The notes beneath the pieces are model-generated. The model searched no databases, was not told where the DNA came from, and was given only the letters and a program-made list of their open reading frames with translations. A stretch of DNA of 64,000 nt. Source: Candidatus Bipolaricaulis anaerobius. Its GTDB lineage: Bacteria > Bipolaricaulota > Bipolaricaulia > Bipolaricaulales > Bipolaricaulaceae. Positions 15,717 to 24,331 of the stretch are shown here, one piece after another; the stretch's first letter is position 1, and each line of letters starts with the position of its first letter. Both the position numbers and the translations under genes were made by a program. The stretch is from the NCBI RefSeq assembly GCF_900465355.1, contig NZ_LS483254.1, positions 310,001 to 374,000 on the forward strand. Direction: 5' to 3'.

Positions 15717-18542
15717 ATGGACAAGCTCATCATCCGCGGCGCTCGGGAGCACAACCTGAAGGGGATCGACGTCGAGATCCCCCGGGATCGCCTCGTCGTC
15801 ATCACGGGGATCTCCGGGTCGGGGAAGTCCTCGCTCGCATTCGACACGATCTACGCTGAAGGGCAGCGCCGCTACGTGGAGTCGCTCTCCGCCTACGCCC
15901 GCCAGTTCCTCGGACTGATGCAGAAGCCGGACGTGGACTTCATCGAGGGGCTGTCGCCCGCGATCGCGATTGACCAGAAGTCCCGCTCCCACAACCCCCG
16001 CTCCACCGTGGGCACGGTGACGGAGATCCACGACTACCTGCGGCTCCTGTTCGCCCGGATCGGCCACCCCCACTGCCCGCAGTGCGGGCAGCCGATCGAA
16101 CGCCAGACGGCGCAGCAGATCACGGACCAGGTGATGGCCCTTCCTGAGGGGACCGCGGTTCAGATCATGGCCCCCGTGATCCAGGGCCGCAAAGGGGAGT
16201 ACAAGAACCTGTTCGACGACCTGAAACGGGAGGGGTTCGTGCGGGTGCGGGTGGACGGGGCCCTGCGCACCCTCTACGAGCAAATCGAACTCGACCGCAA
16301 CAAGCGCCACAACGTGGAGATCGTCCTCGACCGGATCAAGGTCACGGACAAGAAGCGTAGCCGGATCGGGGATTCGATCGAGACCGCCCTCCGCTACGGG
16401 CAGGGGCTAGCGATCGTGGAGGTGGTTGGGCAGGGGGAGCGCCTGTACTCGGAACACTTCGCGTGCACGACGTGCGGGGTGAGCCTGCCGGAGATCGAGC
16501 CCCGGCTGTTCTCGTTCAACTCGCCGTTCGGGGCCTGCCCGACCTGCGACGGCCTCGGGGTGCGGATGGTGGTGGACCCCGACCTCGTCATCGATCCCCG
16601 CCGCTCGCTCCGCGAGGGAGGGCTCCTCCCCTGGGCGAGCACCAAGTCCCGCTGGATCGCGGCGCTCCTCGATGGGGTGTGCCGCGCCTACGCGATCGAC
16701 CCCAACCGACCCCTGGGGCAGCTCCCCCCGGCGAAGCTCCACGTCCTCCTCTATGGGACTGACGGGGAGCCGGTGGAGTTCACCTACACCACGACCTACG
16801 GCCGGACCCGCGTCTACCAGCGGCCGTTCGAGGGGCTGATCCCAACTCTGGAGCGTAACTACCGGGAGGCGACGTCCGAGGAAGCGCGGGAGGGCATCGA
16901 ACAGTACTTGTCCGCCCTCCCGTGCGAGGTGTGCCGCGGGGCGCGGCTGCGGCCGGAGGCGCTCGCGGTGACGGTGGGGGGGAAGAGCCTGTGGGACGTG
17001 ACCCGCCTCCCGGTGCGCGAAGCGCTCGCGTTCTTCACCTCGCTTGAGCTGACCGAGCGGGAGCAGCTGATCGCCCACCAGATCCTGAAGGAGGTCCGAT
17101 CTCGCCTCCAGTTCATGGTGGACGTGGGGTTGGACTACCTCACCCTGGACCGGTCGGCGGGGACCCTCGCCGGGGGGGAGGCGCAGCGGATCCGGCTCGC
17201 CACCCAGATCGGCTCCCAGCTCACCGGCGTCCTGTACGTGCTCGATGAGCCCTCGGTGGGGCTCCACGCCCGGGATAACCGGAAGCTCCTCTCCACCCTG
17301 AAGCGGCTGCGGGACCTGGGGAACACGGTCCTCGTTGTCGAACACGATGAGGAGACGATGCGCGAGGCGGACTACCTCGTCGACCTCGGCCCGGGGGCGG
17401 GCATCCACGGCGGGTACGTCGTCGCCACCGGGACCCCGGACGAGGTCGCGGCCGAGCCCCGTTCCCTCACCGGCCAGTACCTGGCGGGGACGCGGCGGAT
17501 CCCGATTCCGTCCGCGCGGAGGAGGGCGGATGGTCGGTGGCTCGTCGTGCGGGGGGCACGGGAGCACAACCTGAAGGGGATCGACGTCCGCTTCCCCGTG
17601 GGGCTGTTCACGTGCATCACCGGCGTCTCCGGGTCGGGGAAGTCCACCCTCGCTGAGGAGATCCTGTACCGAGGCCTCGCCTGGCGGTTGGGGTATATGG
17701 TGGGGAAACCGGGGCTTCATGACGGAATCGAGGGGGCCCAGTACTTCGACAAGGCGATCGAGATCGATCAGTCACCGATCGGGCGCACCCCGCGCTCGAA
17801 CCCGGCCACGTACACCAAGGCGTTCGACCCGATCCGGGAAATGTTCGCTGCCACCCCCGAGGCGCGGATGAGGGGGTATGAGCCGGGACGGTTCTCGTTC
17901 AACGTGCGGGGAGGACGGTGCGAGGCCTGTCAGGGCCAGGGGAAGGTGAAGATCGAGATGCACTTCCTCCCCGATGTGTACGTGCCGTGCGAGGTGTGCC
18001 ACGGCACGCGCTACAACACGGAGACCCTCGCCGTGCGCTACAAGGGGCGGACGATCGCGGAGGTCCTGGAGATGACGGTCGAGGAGGCCCTCGGGTTCTT
18101 CTCCCCCATCCCCCCGATCCGGGAGAAGCTCCAGACCCTGTACGATGTCGGCCTCGGCTACATCAAGCTCGGCCAGCCGGCGACCGAGCTCTCGGGGGGG
18201 GAGGCGCAGCGGGTGAAGCTCGCCCGGGAGCTGGCCCGCCGGGCCACGGGGCGCACCCTGTACGTCCTCGACGAGCCGACGACCGGCCTCCACCCCGAGG
18301 ACGTGCGGAAGCTCCTCTCCGTCCTCCACCGGCTGGTGGATGTGGGGAACACGGTGGTCGTGATCGAGCACAACCTCGATGTGGTGAAGACTGCGGACTG
18401 GATCATTGACCTCGGCCCGGAGGGAGGGGAGGAAGGGGGCCGCGTGATCGCGGAGGGGCCGCCGGAAGCGGTGGTGGGGGTCCCCGCCTCGTACACAGGC
18501 CAGTTCCTGCGCGGGAGCCTCGCGCTTTCGGAGGTGGCATGA
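15717..18542 (+). CDS. uvrA: Excinuclease ABC subunit A
   Basis: 941 aa, full length for UvrA. DNA damage recognition ATPase of nucleotide excision repair. Two ABC modules: Walker [10 protein letters not shown] (31-39) and GVSGSGKST (about 636-644); signature and Walker B in [31 protein letters not shown] and [30 protein letters not shown]. Zinc-binding CxxC pairs are visible ([36 protein letters not shown]). The ATG at 15717 begins the canonical [17 protein letters not shown]; an in-frame extension to 15645 is unlike the family. First gene of a five-gene overlapping operon. Confidence 0.97.
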   Translation: MDKLIIRGAREHNLKGIDVEIPRDRLVVITGISGSGKSSLAFDTIYAEGQRRYVESLSAYARQFLGLMQKPDVDFIEGLSPAIAIDQKSRSHNPRSTVGTVTEIHDYLRLLFARIGHPHCPQCGQPIERQTAQQITDQVMALPEGTAVQIMAPVIQGRKGEYKNLFDDLKREGFVRVRVDGALRTLYEQIELDRNKRHNVEIVLDRIKVTDKKRSRIGDSIETALRYGQGLAIVEVVGQGERLYSEHFACTTCGVSLPEIEPRLFSFNSPFGACPTCDGLGVRMVVDPDLVIDPRRSLREGGLLPWASTKSRWIAALLDGVCRAYAIDPNRPLGQLPPAKLHVLLYGTDGEPVEFTYTTTYGRTRVYQRPFEGLIPTLERNYREATSEEAREGIEQYLSALPCEVCRGARLRPEALAVTVGGKSLWDVTRLPVREALAFFTSLELTEREQLIAHQILKEVRSRLQFMVDVGLDYLTLDRSAGTLAGGEAQRIRLATQIGSQLTGVLYVLDEPSVGLHARDNRKLLSTLKRLRDLGNTVLVVEHDEETMREADYLVDLGPGAGIHGGYVVATGTPDEVAAEPRSLTGQYLAGTRRIPIPSARRRADGRWLVVRGAREHNLKGIDVRFPVGLFTCITGVSGSGKSTLAEEILYRGLAWRLGYMVGKPGLHDGIEGAQYFDKAIEIDQSPIGRTPRSNPATYTKAFDPIREMFAATPEARMRGYEPGRFSFNVRGGRCEACQGQGKVKIEMHFLPDVYVPCEVCHGTRYNTETLAVRYKGRTIAEVLEMTVEEALGFFSPIPPIREKLQTLYDVGLGYIKLGQPATELSGGEAQRVKLARELARRATGRTLYVLDEPTTGLHPEDVRKLLSVLHRLVDVGNTVVVIEHNLDVVKTADWIIDLGPEGGEEGGRVIAEGPPEAVVGVPASYTGQFLRGSLALSEVA

Positions 18543-19594
18543 CCGGGGTCTGGGTTGCGGTCGGGTTCCTTGCGGTGATGGTGCTGGCGTTGGCCGTGAT
18601 CCTCATCCGACGGCGGCCGGGTTCGGACCTCGCCCGCGAGCTTCCCACCCTCCGGGAGTCCACGCGGCTCCTCTCCGATCAGGTGAGCCAGCTCGCGCAG
18701 CTCGTGACGACCCAGCTGGGGACGCTCTCCTCCCAGGTCTCCGATCAGCTCGCGAGCACGGCCCAGCTCCTCCAGAGGCAGGAAGGGACCCTTGGCGAGC
18801 GGTTGACCGCGGTCCAGGGGGTGGTGGCCGACGTGCGGGAGAGGCTGGGAGGCCTCACCGAGACCGGCCGCCGCCTCACCGAGCTCGCCCAGGACCTCGC
18901 CTCCCTCCAGGAGATCCTCCGCGCCCCCAAGGCGCGGGGCGCGATCGGGGAGTGGCTCCTCGGCGATCTCCTCGCGGAGGTGCTCCCCCACGATCGGTAC
19001 CGGGAACAGTACCGGTTCAGCACCGGGGAGGTGGTGGACGCCGCCATCTTCCTCGAGGGGACGATCGTCCCGGTGGACGCGAAGTTCCCCCTCTCCGGGT
19101 TCGAGCGCCTCCTCTCTGCGGCCACGGATGAGGAACGAAAGAAGCACAAGCGGGCCCTCGTGCGCGATGCTCAGAGGCACGCCGACGGGATCGCCGAGAA
19201 GTACATCCGGCCCGAGGAGGGGACGGCCGACTTCGCCCTCATGTACGTCCCCGCGGAGGGGGTGTACCACGAGCTCCTCATCCCGGAGGGGGATCTCGAC
19301 TTCCTCGCTTGGGCGATGGGGAAGCGGGTCGTCCCCTGTTCCCCGAACTCGTTCTATTCCTACCTCCGATCCGTGGCGATGGGGTTGCGGGGGATGGCCC
19401 TGGCGCGCAACGTGCAAGAGGTGTTCGGCGAGCTGCGGGCGGTGGAGGGGTTGATGGAGAAGATGGAGGGAGAGATGCAGACCCTCGGCACCCACCTCCG
19501 CAACGCGCGGGGGAAACACGAGGAGATCGAGAAACTGGTCGGCGACATCCAACAACGGCTGACCAAGCTTGCTCGGCAGGAGGGTGAGGGATGA
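18539..19594 (+). CDS. rmuC: DNA recombination protein RmuC homologue
   Basis: 351 aa. An N-terminal membrane helix (about 4-23) is followed by a coiled-coil Gln/Leu-rich stretch (about 40-120) and the RmuC nuclease-like core: [79 protein letters not shown]. RmuC proteins are thought to limit recombination at inverted repeats; the biochemical activity is inferred from a PD-(D/E)xK-like fold. Its ATG overlaps the uvrA stop (ATGA), and its stop overlaps the next gene the same way. Confidence 0.92.
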   Translation: MTGVWVAVGFLAVMVLALAVILIRRRPGSDLARELPTLRESTRLLSDQVSQLAQLVTTQLGTLSSQVSDQLASTAQLLQRQEGTLGERLTAVQGVVADVRERLGGLTETGRRLTELAQDLASLQEILRAPKARGAIGEWLLGDLLAEVLPHDRYREQYRFSTGEVVDAAIFLEGTIVPVDAKFPLSGFERLLSAATDEERKKHKRALVRDAQRHADGIAEKYIRPEEGTADFALMYVPAEGVYHELLIPEGDLDFLAWAMGKRVVPCSPNSFYSYLRSVAMGLRGMALARNVQEVFGELRAVEGLMEKMEGEMQTLGTHLRNARGKHEEIEKLVGDIQQRLTKLARQEGEG

Positions 19595-21423
19595 ACGGCG
19601 TGTACGGGCGGTACCTGGATGTGGATCTCACGCAGGAGGCGCTCCGGGAACGGGAGATCCCACCCCGGTGGTACGAGCTCCACCTCGGCGGGAGGGGGAT
19701 CGCGGCGCGGCTCCTCCTCGATCTCGTTCCCCCCGGGACGGACGCGCTGGCCCCGGAGAACGCCGTCATCTGGGCGACCGGTCCATTCCAGGGGACGGGG
19801 CTCGCTGGCGCGGGCCGGCACGTCGTGATGGCCGTATCCCCCAAGACGGGGTCCATCGCCGATTCCTATGTCGGCGGCTACGTCGGCCACGAGCTCGGGC
19901 GGTCCGGCTATGACGGGATCATCGTCCGCGGCCAGGCCAGGGAGCCGGTGTACCTCCTCCTCGCCGCGGGACGGGCCGAGCTCCGCGCTGCGGCCGACCT
20001 GTGGGGGAGGATGACCGGTGACGTGGACGCGATCCTCAAGGGAAGGCACCCTGGTGTGCACGTGGCCGCGATCGGCCCCGCCGGGGAAAAGCTCGCCACC
20101 CAGGCGTGCATCATCCATGACGCGAACCGGGCCGCGGGCCGGCCGGGGTTGGGGGCGGTGCTCGGATCCAAACGCCTCAAGGCGATCGCGGTCCAGGGAC
20201 ACCTGGAGAAACCGCTGGCAGACCCGGCCGGGTTCGCCCGGGCGCAGGCCGCGTTCGCCCACGACCTCATGGACGAGGGGACGCAGCGGTTCGGGGAGCT
20301 CGGCACAGCCCGCGGGCTGGCGTGGCTCTCCGCGATGGGGATCCTCCCCACGAGGAACTTTCAGGAGGGCACGTTCGATCGCGCGGCCGAGATCGGGGGG
20401 GAGAGGATGGCGGAGACGATCCTCATCGGCCGCGAGACCTGCGCCGGGTGCCCGGTGCGCTGTAAGCGCGTGGTGAAGACCACGTTTGGGGGGAGGGAGG
20501 TCCAGCCCGGGTACGGGGGGCCGGAGTACGAAACCCTCGCTGCGCTGGGGTCCCTCTGCCTGTGCGCCGACCTCGCGGCGATCGCGCTTTCAAATCAACT
20601 CTGCAACGCGTATGGCATGGACACGATCTCGGTCGGGGTCGCCATCGCCACCCTCATGGAGGCCTCCGAGAAGGGGCTCATCGCGGAACGCATCCCGTGG
20701 GGCGATGGGGGGGCGATCGTGGCCTGGGTGGAGAGGATCGGGCGCCGGGAGGGGCTAGGGGACGCGATCGCCGCCGGACTCGACCGCTGGGCCCGTGAGG
20801 TCGGGGCCGGGTTCGCGGCCCTGGTGAAGGGGGTTGAGGTGCCGATGCACGAGCCGCGGGGCAAGGTCGGCCTCGGGCTCTCCTACGCCCTGAGCCCGCG
20901 CGGGGCGACCCACATGGAGGGGATGCACGATACGATGCTCGAGACCGACTCCCCCACCCCGGAGCTGGGGATCACGGAGCGGATGGATCGGTTCGCCCTC
21001 CGCGGGAAGGCGCGGGTCGTGGCCACGTACGAGGACCTGCGGTCGTTCGTGAACTCGCTTGTCCTGTGCTCGTTCGTGACGCAGGACGCCGGCCCCCGCT
21101 ACAACTACCCCCTCATCCGGGAGCTCCTCAGGCACGCCACCGGGATCGAGCTCGGCCCGGAGGAGATGCTCACCGTGGGGGAGCGCAACTTCGCCCTCCT
21201 GCGCCTCTACGCGGGCCGGGCCGGGCACGGGCCGGAGGAGGACCGGCTCCCTCCGCGGTTCCACGAGCCCCTCCCCCGGGGCGCCTCCGCGGGGCGGCCG
21301 ATGGACCCGGCGACGTTCCGGGCTGAGGTCGCGGCGTACTATCGCCGGCGGGGGTGGACGAAGGACGGCCTGTCCGCGGCGAAGCTGAGGTCGCTGGGGC
21401 TGGAGGACCTCGCCGGGACGTGA
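19591..21423 (+). CDS. aor: Aldehyde:ferredoxin oxidoreductase (tungstopterin family)
   Basis: 610 aa. AOR family enzyme oxidising aldehydes to carboxylates with ferredoxin. N-terminal half: YGRYLDVDLT, GGRGIAARLL, GRHVVMAVSPKTGSIADSYVGGYVGHELG (pterin-binding). [4Fe-4S] ligands C284, C287, C291 (CAGCPVRCKR), with the distal Cys in FVNSLVLCSFV. Another pterin-proximal motif is GPEYETLAALGSLC. The substrate cannot be told from sequence. It is embedded between DNA repair genes with 4 bp overlaps on both sides, an unusual setting for a tungstoenzyme. No moaD-like gene is adjacent. Confidence 0.93.
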   Translation: MNGVYGRYLDVDLTQEALREREIPPRWYELHLGGRGIAARLLLDLVPPGTDALAPENAVIWATGPFQGTGLAGAGRHVVMAVSPKTGSIADSYVGGYVGHELGRSGYDGIIVRGQAREPVYLLLAAGRAELRAAADLWGRMTGDVDAILKGRHPGVHVAAIGPAGEKLATQACIIHDANRAAGRPGLGAVLGSKRLKAIAVQGHLEKPLADPAGFARAQAAFAHDLMDEGTQRFGELGTARGLAWLSAMGILPTRNFQEGTFDRAAEIGGERMAETILIGRETCAGCPVRCKRVVKTTFGGREVQPGYGGPEYETLAALGSLCLCADLAAIALSNQLCNAYGMDTISVGVAIATLMEASEKGLIAERIPWGDGGAIVAWVERIGRREGLGDAIAAGLDRWAREVGAGFAALVKGVEVPMHEPRGKVGLGLSYALSPRGATHMEGMHDTMLETDSPTPELGITERMDRFALRGKARVVATYEDLRSFVNSLVLCSFVTQDAGPRYNYPLIRELLRHATGIELGPEEMLTVGERNFALLRLYAGRAGHGPEEDRLPPRFHEPLPRGASAGRPMDPATFRAEVAAYYRRRGWTKDGLSAAKLRSLGLEDLAGT

Positions 21424-22046
21424 CACGGATCCTCGTCGTGAGCGATGAGGTCAGCCCTGCCCTGGAGCGATCCCTCCCCGGACAGGGGTTCGGCGAACTC
21501 GACCTCATCCTGTCCTGTGGCGACCTCCCCTACGATTACCTCGAGTACCTCGTGGATGCGTTCGATGCCCCCCTCCTCTACGTCCACGGGAACCACGATC
21601 ATCCTGTGGAAACCGAGGGCCGCCTCATCACTGCCCCGCAAGGGGGGACGAACGTGGAGGGCCGCGTGGTGGAGGCGGCGGGGCTCCTCATCGCCGGCCT
21701 CGGGGGGAGCCCGCGCTACGCGCCGGGCGGTACGTACCAGTACACGGAGGGGGAGATGCGGAGGCGGGTGCAGAGGCTCGCCGGGCGGCTGCGGTGGGCC
21801 GAGCTGAGGGGCCGGAGGCTGGACATCCTCCTCACCCACGCTCCCCCGCGGGGGATCCACGACCACACGGATCCCGCCCACCAAGGGTTCCAGTCCCTCC
21901 TCCCCTTGGTGGAGCGCCACCGGCCCCGCTACCTCATCCACGGCCACTCCCCGCCCCGGCCCGGCCACCCCACCCGGACTCAGAGTGGGGCGACCGGGGT
22001 CATCCATGTCCGGGGCCATGCCCTCCTTGAGGTGCCCGATGCCTGA
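21420..22046 (+). CDS. Calcineurin-like metallophosphoesterase
   Basis: 208 aa from a GTG at 21420 that overlaps the aor stop (GTGA). Metallophosphoesterase motifs in order: LVVSDE (the usual DxH is replaced by DE), LSCGDLP, YVHGNHDH, LTHAPPRG, IHGHSPPR. The dinuclear metal site is therefore mostly intact except for the first histidine. Substrate unknown. The frame extends upstream inside aor to 21354, but the conserved fold starts at TRILVVSDE. It is coupled to the downstream gene by an 8 bp overlap. Confidence 0.85.
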   Translation: MTRILVVSDEVSPALERSLPGQGFGELDLILSCGDLPYDYLEYLVDAFDAPLLYVHGNHDHPVETEGRLITAPQGGTNVEGRVVEAAGLLIAGLGGSPRYAPGGTYQYTEGEMRRRVQRLAGRLRWAELRGRRLDILLTHAPPRGIHDHTDPAHQGFQSLLPLVERHRPRYLIHGHSPPRPGHPTRTQSGATGVIHVRGHALLEVPDA

Positions 22047-22884
22047 TCCCCGCACCCCGTGGCAACGCCTGCTGGACGGGATCTTCAACCACGTCCGCCG
22101 GGAGCCGACCCTGCTCCTTCCGTTCGACTGGGTGAGGAAGAACGTGGGGACGAAGGCCTGGCGCTACAAGGGCCTCCAGGAGGTGGAGGTCGAGAAGATC
22201 GTGGGGAGCGTGAACCGCTACCAGGACTTCGACCGCGCGTTTTTCCCTATCCACGGGGCTTCCCCCCGCCTGCGGCAGATCGAGGATGCCTGGCGCAGCG
22301 GGGAGATCCTGCCCCCGGTCAAGTTGTACCAGATCGGGGACGCCTACTTTGTCGAAGACGGCCACCACCGCGTGGCGGCGGCGCGGCGGGCCGGGGCACG
22401 GTCCATCGACGCTGAGGTCGTGGAGTTCGTCCCCCTCGTGCCCATCTCCGCGACCGATACCCCGCGCGACATCCTCGTCAAGGCCGAGTACGCGGCATTC
22501 CTCGCCCAGACGCACCTTGACCGCCTCCGCCCCGACCAGGAGATCCTGTTCTCCGAGCTCGGGAAGTACAAGATCCTCCTCGAACACATCGCTGTCCATC
22601 GCTACTTCCTCGGGATCGAGCAGCAGAGGGAGGTGCCGTACGAGGAGGCGGTTGCCTCGTGGTACGACCGGGTGTACCGGCCGCTCGTGGACACGTTCCG
22701 CCGCACGGGGGCCCTCGCCCACTTCCCTGGCCGGACCGAGGCCGACCTCTACGTGTGGGTATCGGAGCACCTCCATTACCTGCGGGAGATGTACGGGCCG
22801 GACGTGGACCTCGAACAGGCGGTGCGGGACTACACCCACCGCTTCGGGATCCTGGGCGACCCGCCCCCCTCCTCCACCCTGTAA
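22039..22884 (+). CDS. DUF4032 / ParB-nuclease-like domain protein
   Basis: 281 aa; ATG at 22039 with GAGGTG upstream. The N-terminal half contains a ParB-like core, ILPPVKLYQIGDAYFVEDGHHRVAAARRAG, preceded by RYKGLQEVEVEKIVGSVNRYQDFDRAFFP. The C-terminal half (DRLRPDQEILFSE, LLEHIAVHRYFLG, EEAVASWYDRVYRPLV, FPGRTEADLYVWVSEH) is the DUF4032-type region. The family is found in varied bacteria without an assigned role; the ParB-like fold suggests nucleotide or DNA binding, which is inference. Last gene of the uvrA operon. Confidence 0.75.
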   Translation: MPDPRTPWQRLLDGIFNHVRREPTLLLPFDWVRKNVGTKAWRYKGLQEVEVEKIVGSVNRYQDFDRAFFPIHGASPRLRQIEDAWRSGEILPPVKLYQIGDAYFVEDGHHRVAAARRAGARSIDAEVVEFVPLVPISATDTPRDILVKAEYAAFLAQTHLDRLRPDQEILFSELGKYKILLEHIAVHRYFLGIEQQREVPYEEAVASWYDRVYRPLVDTFRRTGALAHFPGRTEADLYVWVSEHLHYLREMYGPDVDLEQAVRDYTHRFGILGDPPPSSTL

Positions 22885-22988
22885 TCCCCATCACGCACCA
22901 GGTTCCGCTCCCCCGCGGACCCCCTCCCTCTCCCGGCGGCGTGCGCCGGGATACACAGGGACGGCAACAGATGAAGGAGGTCCTGCCG

Positions 22989-24221
22989 ATGAGACGACTG
23001 GGGATCGCGCTGGTGTGTGCCGCTGCTGTAACCGTGCCCTCGATGGCCCAACTGAGCGGAAGCTGGGAGGCAAGCCTCCTCATCCTCCCTTCCCCACCAG
23101 GGGTGACTCTGGAGACGTGCGTTCTCACCCTGGGGTACGGCGTGGCGGCGGGGTGGCAAGTGACAAGCACCTCGACGTTCGGCACCCTCGGCCTCACCGC
23201 TCAGGCGTTCGGGGTCCTCGGCGCGTTCGGGCCCCTCTCCATCACCGGCGGGATCGAGTTCAACCCGCAAGCTGGGACCATGGTGACGGTGACCTACCCC
23301 GCAGGGTGTACACCGCAGACGGAATCCGTGAGCCTTGTCTCTCCCGCCTACAAGTTGGCCTGGTTCAAGACCGAACTGAGCTTCCTTGGCGCCGGGGTGG
23401 CCTTCCAACTCAATCATTGGGCCTATCCCTACACCTTGGATCCCACGGATCCCGATGACGTCGAAGATTACCTCTGGCCGTGCTGCCCACCCCAAACGCA
23501 GAGCTACACCCTCCTCGCCCTCATCGTGAGCGCCCCCCCCGCGACCCTGACCGCCCGCTTCTCTGACTGCTGCACGGGGATCGCGTTCACCGATGTGACC
23601 CTGACCCTGTCGGACGCCTCCCTCTGCTGCGGGATCACCCACGATATTGAGGTCTACTTCACGAAGGCCGGGTTCGGGCACCTCCTGTTCACGATTGACC
23701 TCCCGATCTGTTGTGGGATCTCCATCGAGGCCTCGATCACGTACACCGTCACCCAGAAGGAGCTCTCCGTAAAGCCGAAGTGGAATGGGCAGGGGCAAGC
23801 GTGCTTCGAGGTCTACGGTGATGTCCTGTGGGACTGGGACGAGGAGCCGATGACCATCACCGGGCTTGCGATCTACGGGTACAAGCTTCGCTGTGACTTC
23901 AGCTCCTGCTCCTACGCCGAGTTCATGACCGCCCTCGATGTCGCCGAGGTCGAGGAGATCCTCGACGATGAAGACCTCTTCCAGGATCTCGAGTTCGAGT
24001 ACATGAAGCTTGGATTCTGCGGGCCCGGGTGTTGCGGTGGAATGTACACGCTCGCCCTGGCCGTCTATTTCCAGCCTGAGGGGACCCTGTTTGGGTTCAC
24101 GAGGATCGGCGCGGACCTCGGAGTCCCCCTCCTCGCCAACTTCCGGTTGACCCTCTCGTTTGGGGTCACGGCCACGGGTGGGCCCACCACCCTGGCCGTC
24201 GGGTGGGTCCTCACCTTTTGA
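22989..24221 (+). CDS. Secreted cysteine-rich beta-rich protein (CCG-motif paralogue 1)
   Basis: 410 aa. The ATG at 22989 lies eight bases after a perfect AAGGAGG; an in-frame ATG at 22971 is less likely. A signal peptide ends near PSMAQ (residue 20). The rest is predicted all-beta, acidic, with repeated paired cysteines (WPCCPP, SDCCTG, SLCCGI, PICCGI, GPGCCGG) and no recognised enzyme motif. Its C-terminal half aligns with that of the next gene (shared CxxVYGDVxW, ITGLxxYGxxxxCxF, FEYxxL, CCGG). No named family was recognised; it is probably an exported surface or matrix protein. A terminator follows. Confidence 0.75.
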   Translation: MRRLGIALVCAAAVTVPSMAQLSGSWEASLLILPSPPGVTLETCVLTLGYGVAAGWQVTSTSTFGTLGLTAQAFGVLGAFGPLSITGGIEFNPQAGTMVTVTYPAGCTPQTESVSLVSPAYKLAWFKTELSFLGAGVAFQLNHWAYPYTLDPTDPDDVEDYLWPCCPPQTQSYTLLALIVSAPPATLTARFSDCCTGIAFTDVTLTLSDASLCCGITHDIEVYFTKAGFGHLLFTIDLPICCGISIEASITYTVTQKELSVKPKWNGQGQACFEVYGDVLWDWDEEPMTITGLAIYGYKLRCDFSSCSYAEFMTALDVAEVEEILDDEDLFQDLEFEYMKLGFCGPGCCGGMYTLALAVYFQPEGTLFGFTRIGADLGVPLLANFRLTLSFGVTATGGPTTLAVGWVLTF

Positions 24222-24242
24222 GAGAGGATTCCTGTTTGAGTC

Positions 24243-24274
24243 GGGCCCCGGGTTTCCGGGGCCCGTCCTTTGTT
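24243..24274 (+). terminator. Rho-independent terminator after the first CCG protein
   Basis: Perfect 9 bp GC stem GGGCCCCGG/CCGGGGCCC (24243-24251 with 24256-24264), loop GTTT, followed by the T-biased GTCCTTTGTT. It lies 22 bp after the stop codon at 24221. Confidence 0.85.
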
Positions 24275-24297
24275 GGGGACAGGGGGGCGCGTACAAT
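24270..24297 (+). promoter_or_regulatory. Putative promoter for the second CCG protein
   Basis: TTGTTG at 24270-24275 and TACAAT at 24292-24297 with a 16 bp spacer, immediately behind the terminator. It would give a leader of about 28 nt with an AGGAGG site at 24321. Judged by eye. Confidence 0.5.
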
Positions 24298-24331
24298 CAC
24301 GTCAACCTAAGCGCGAGACCAGGAGGACGTC

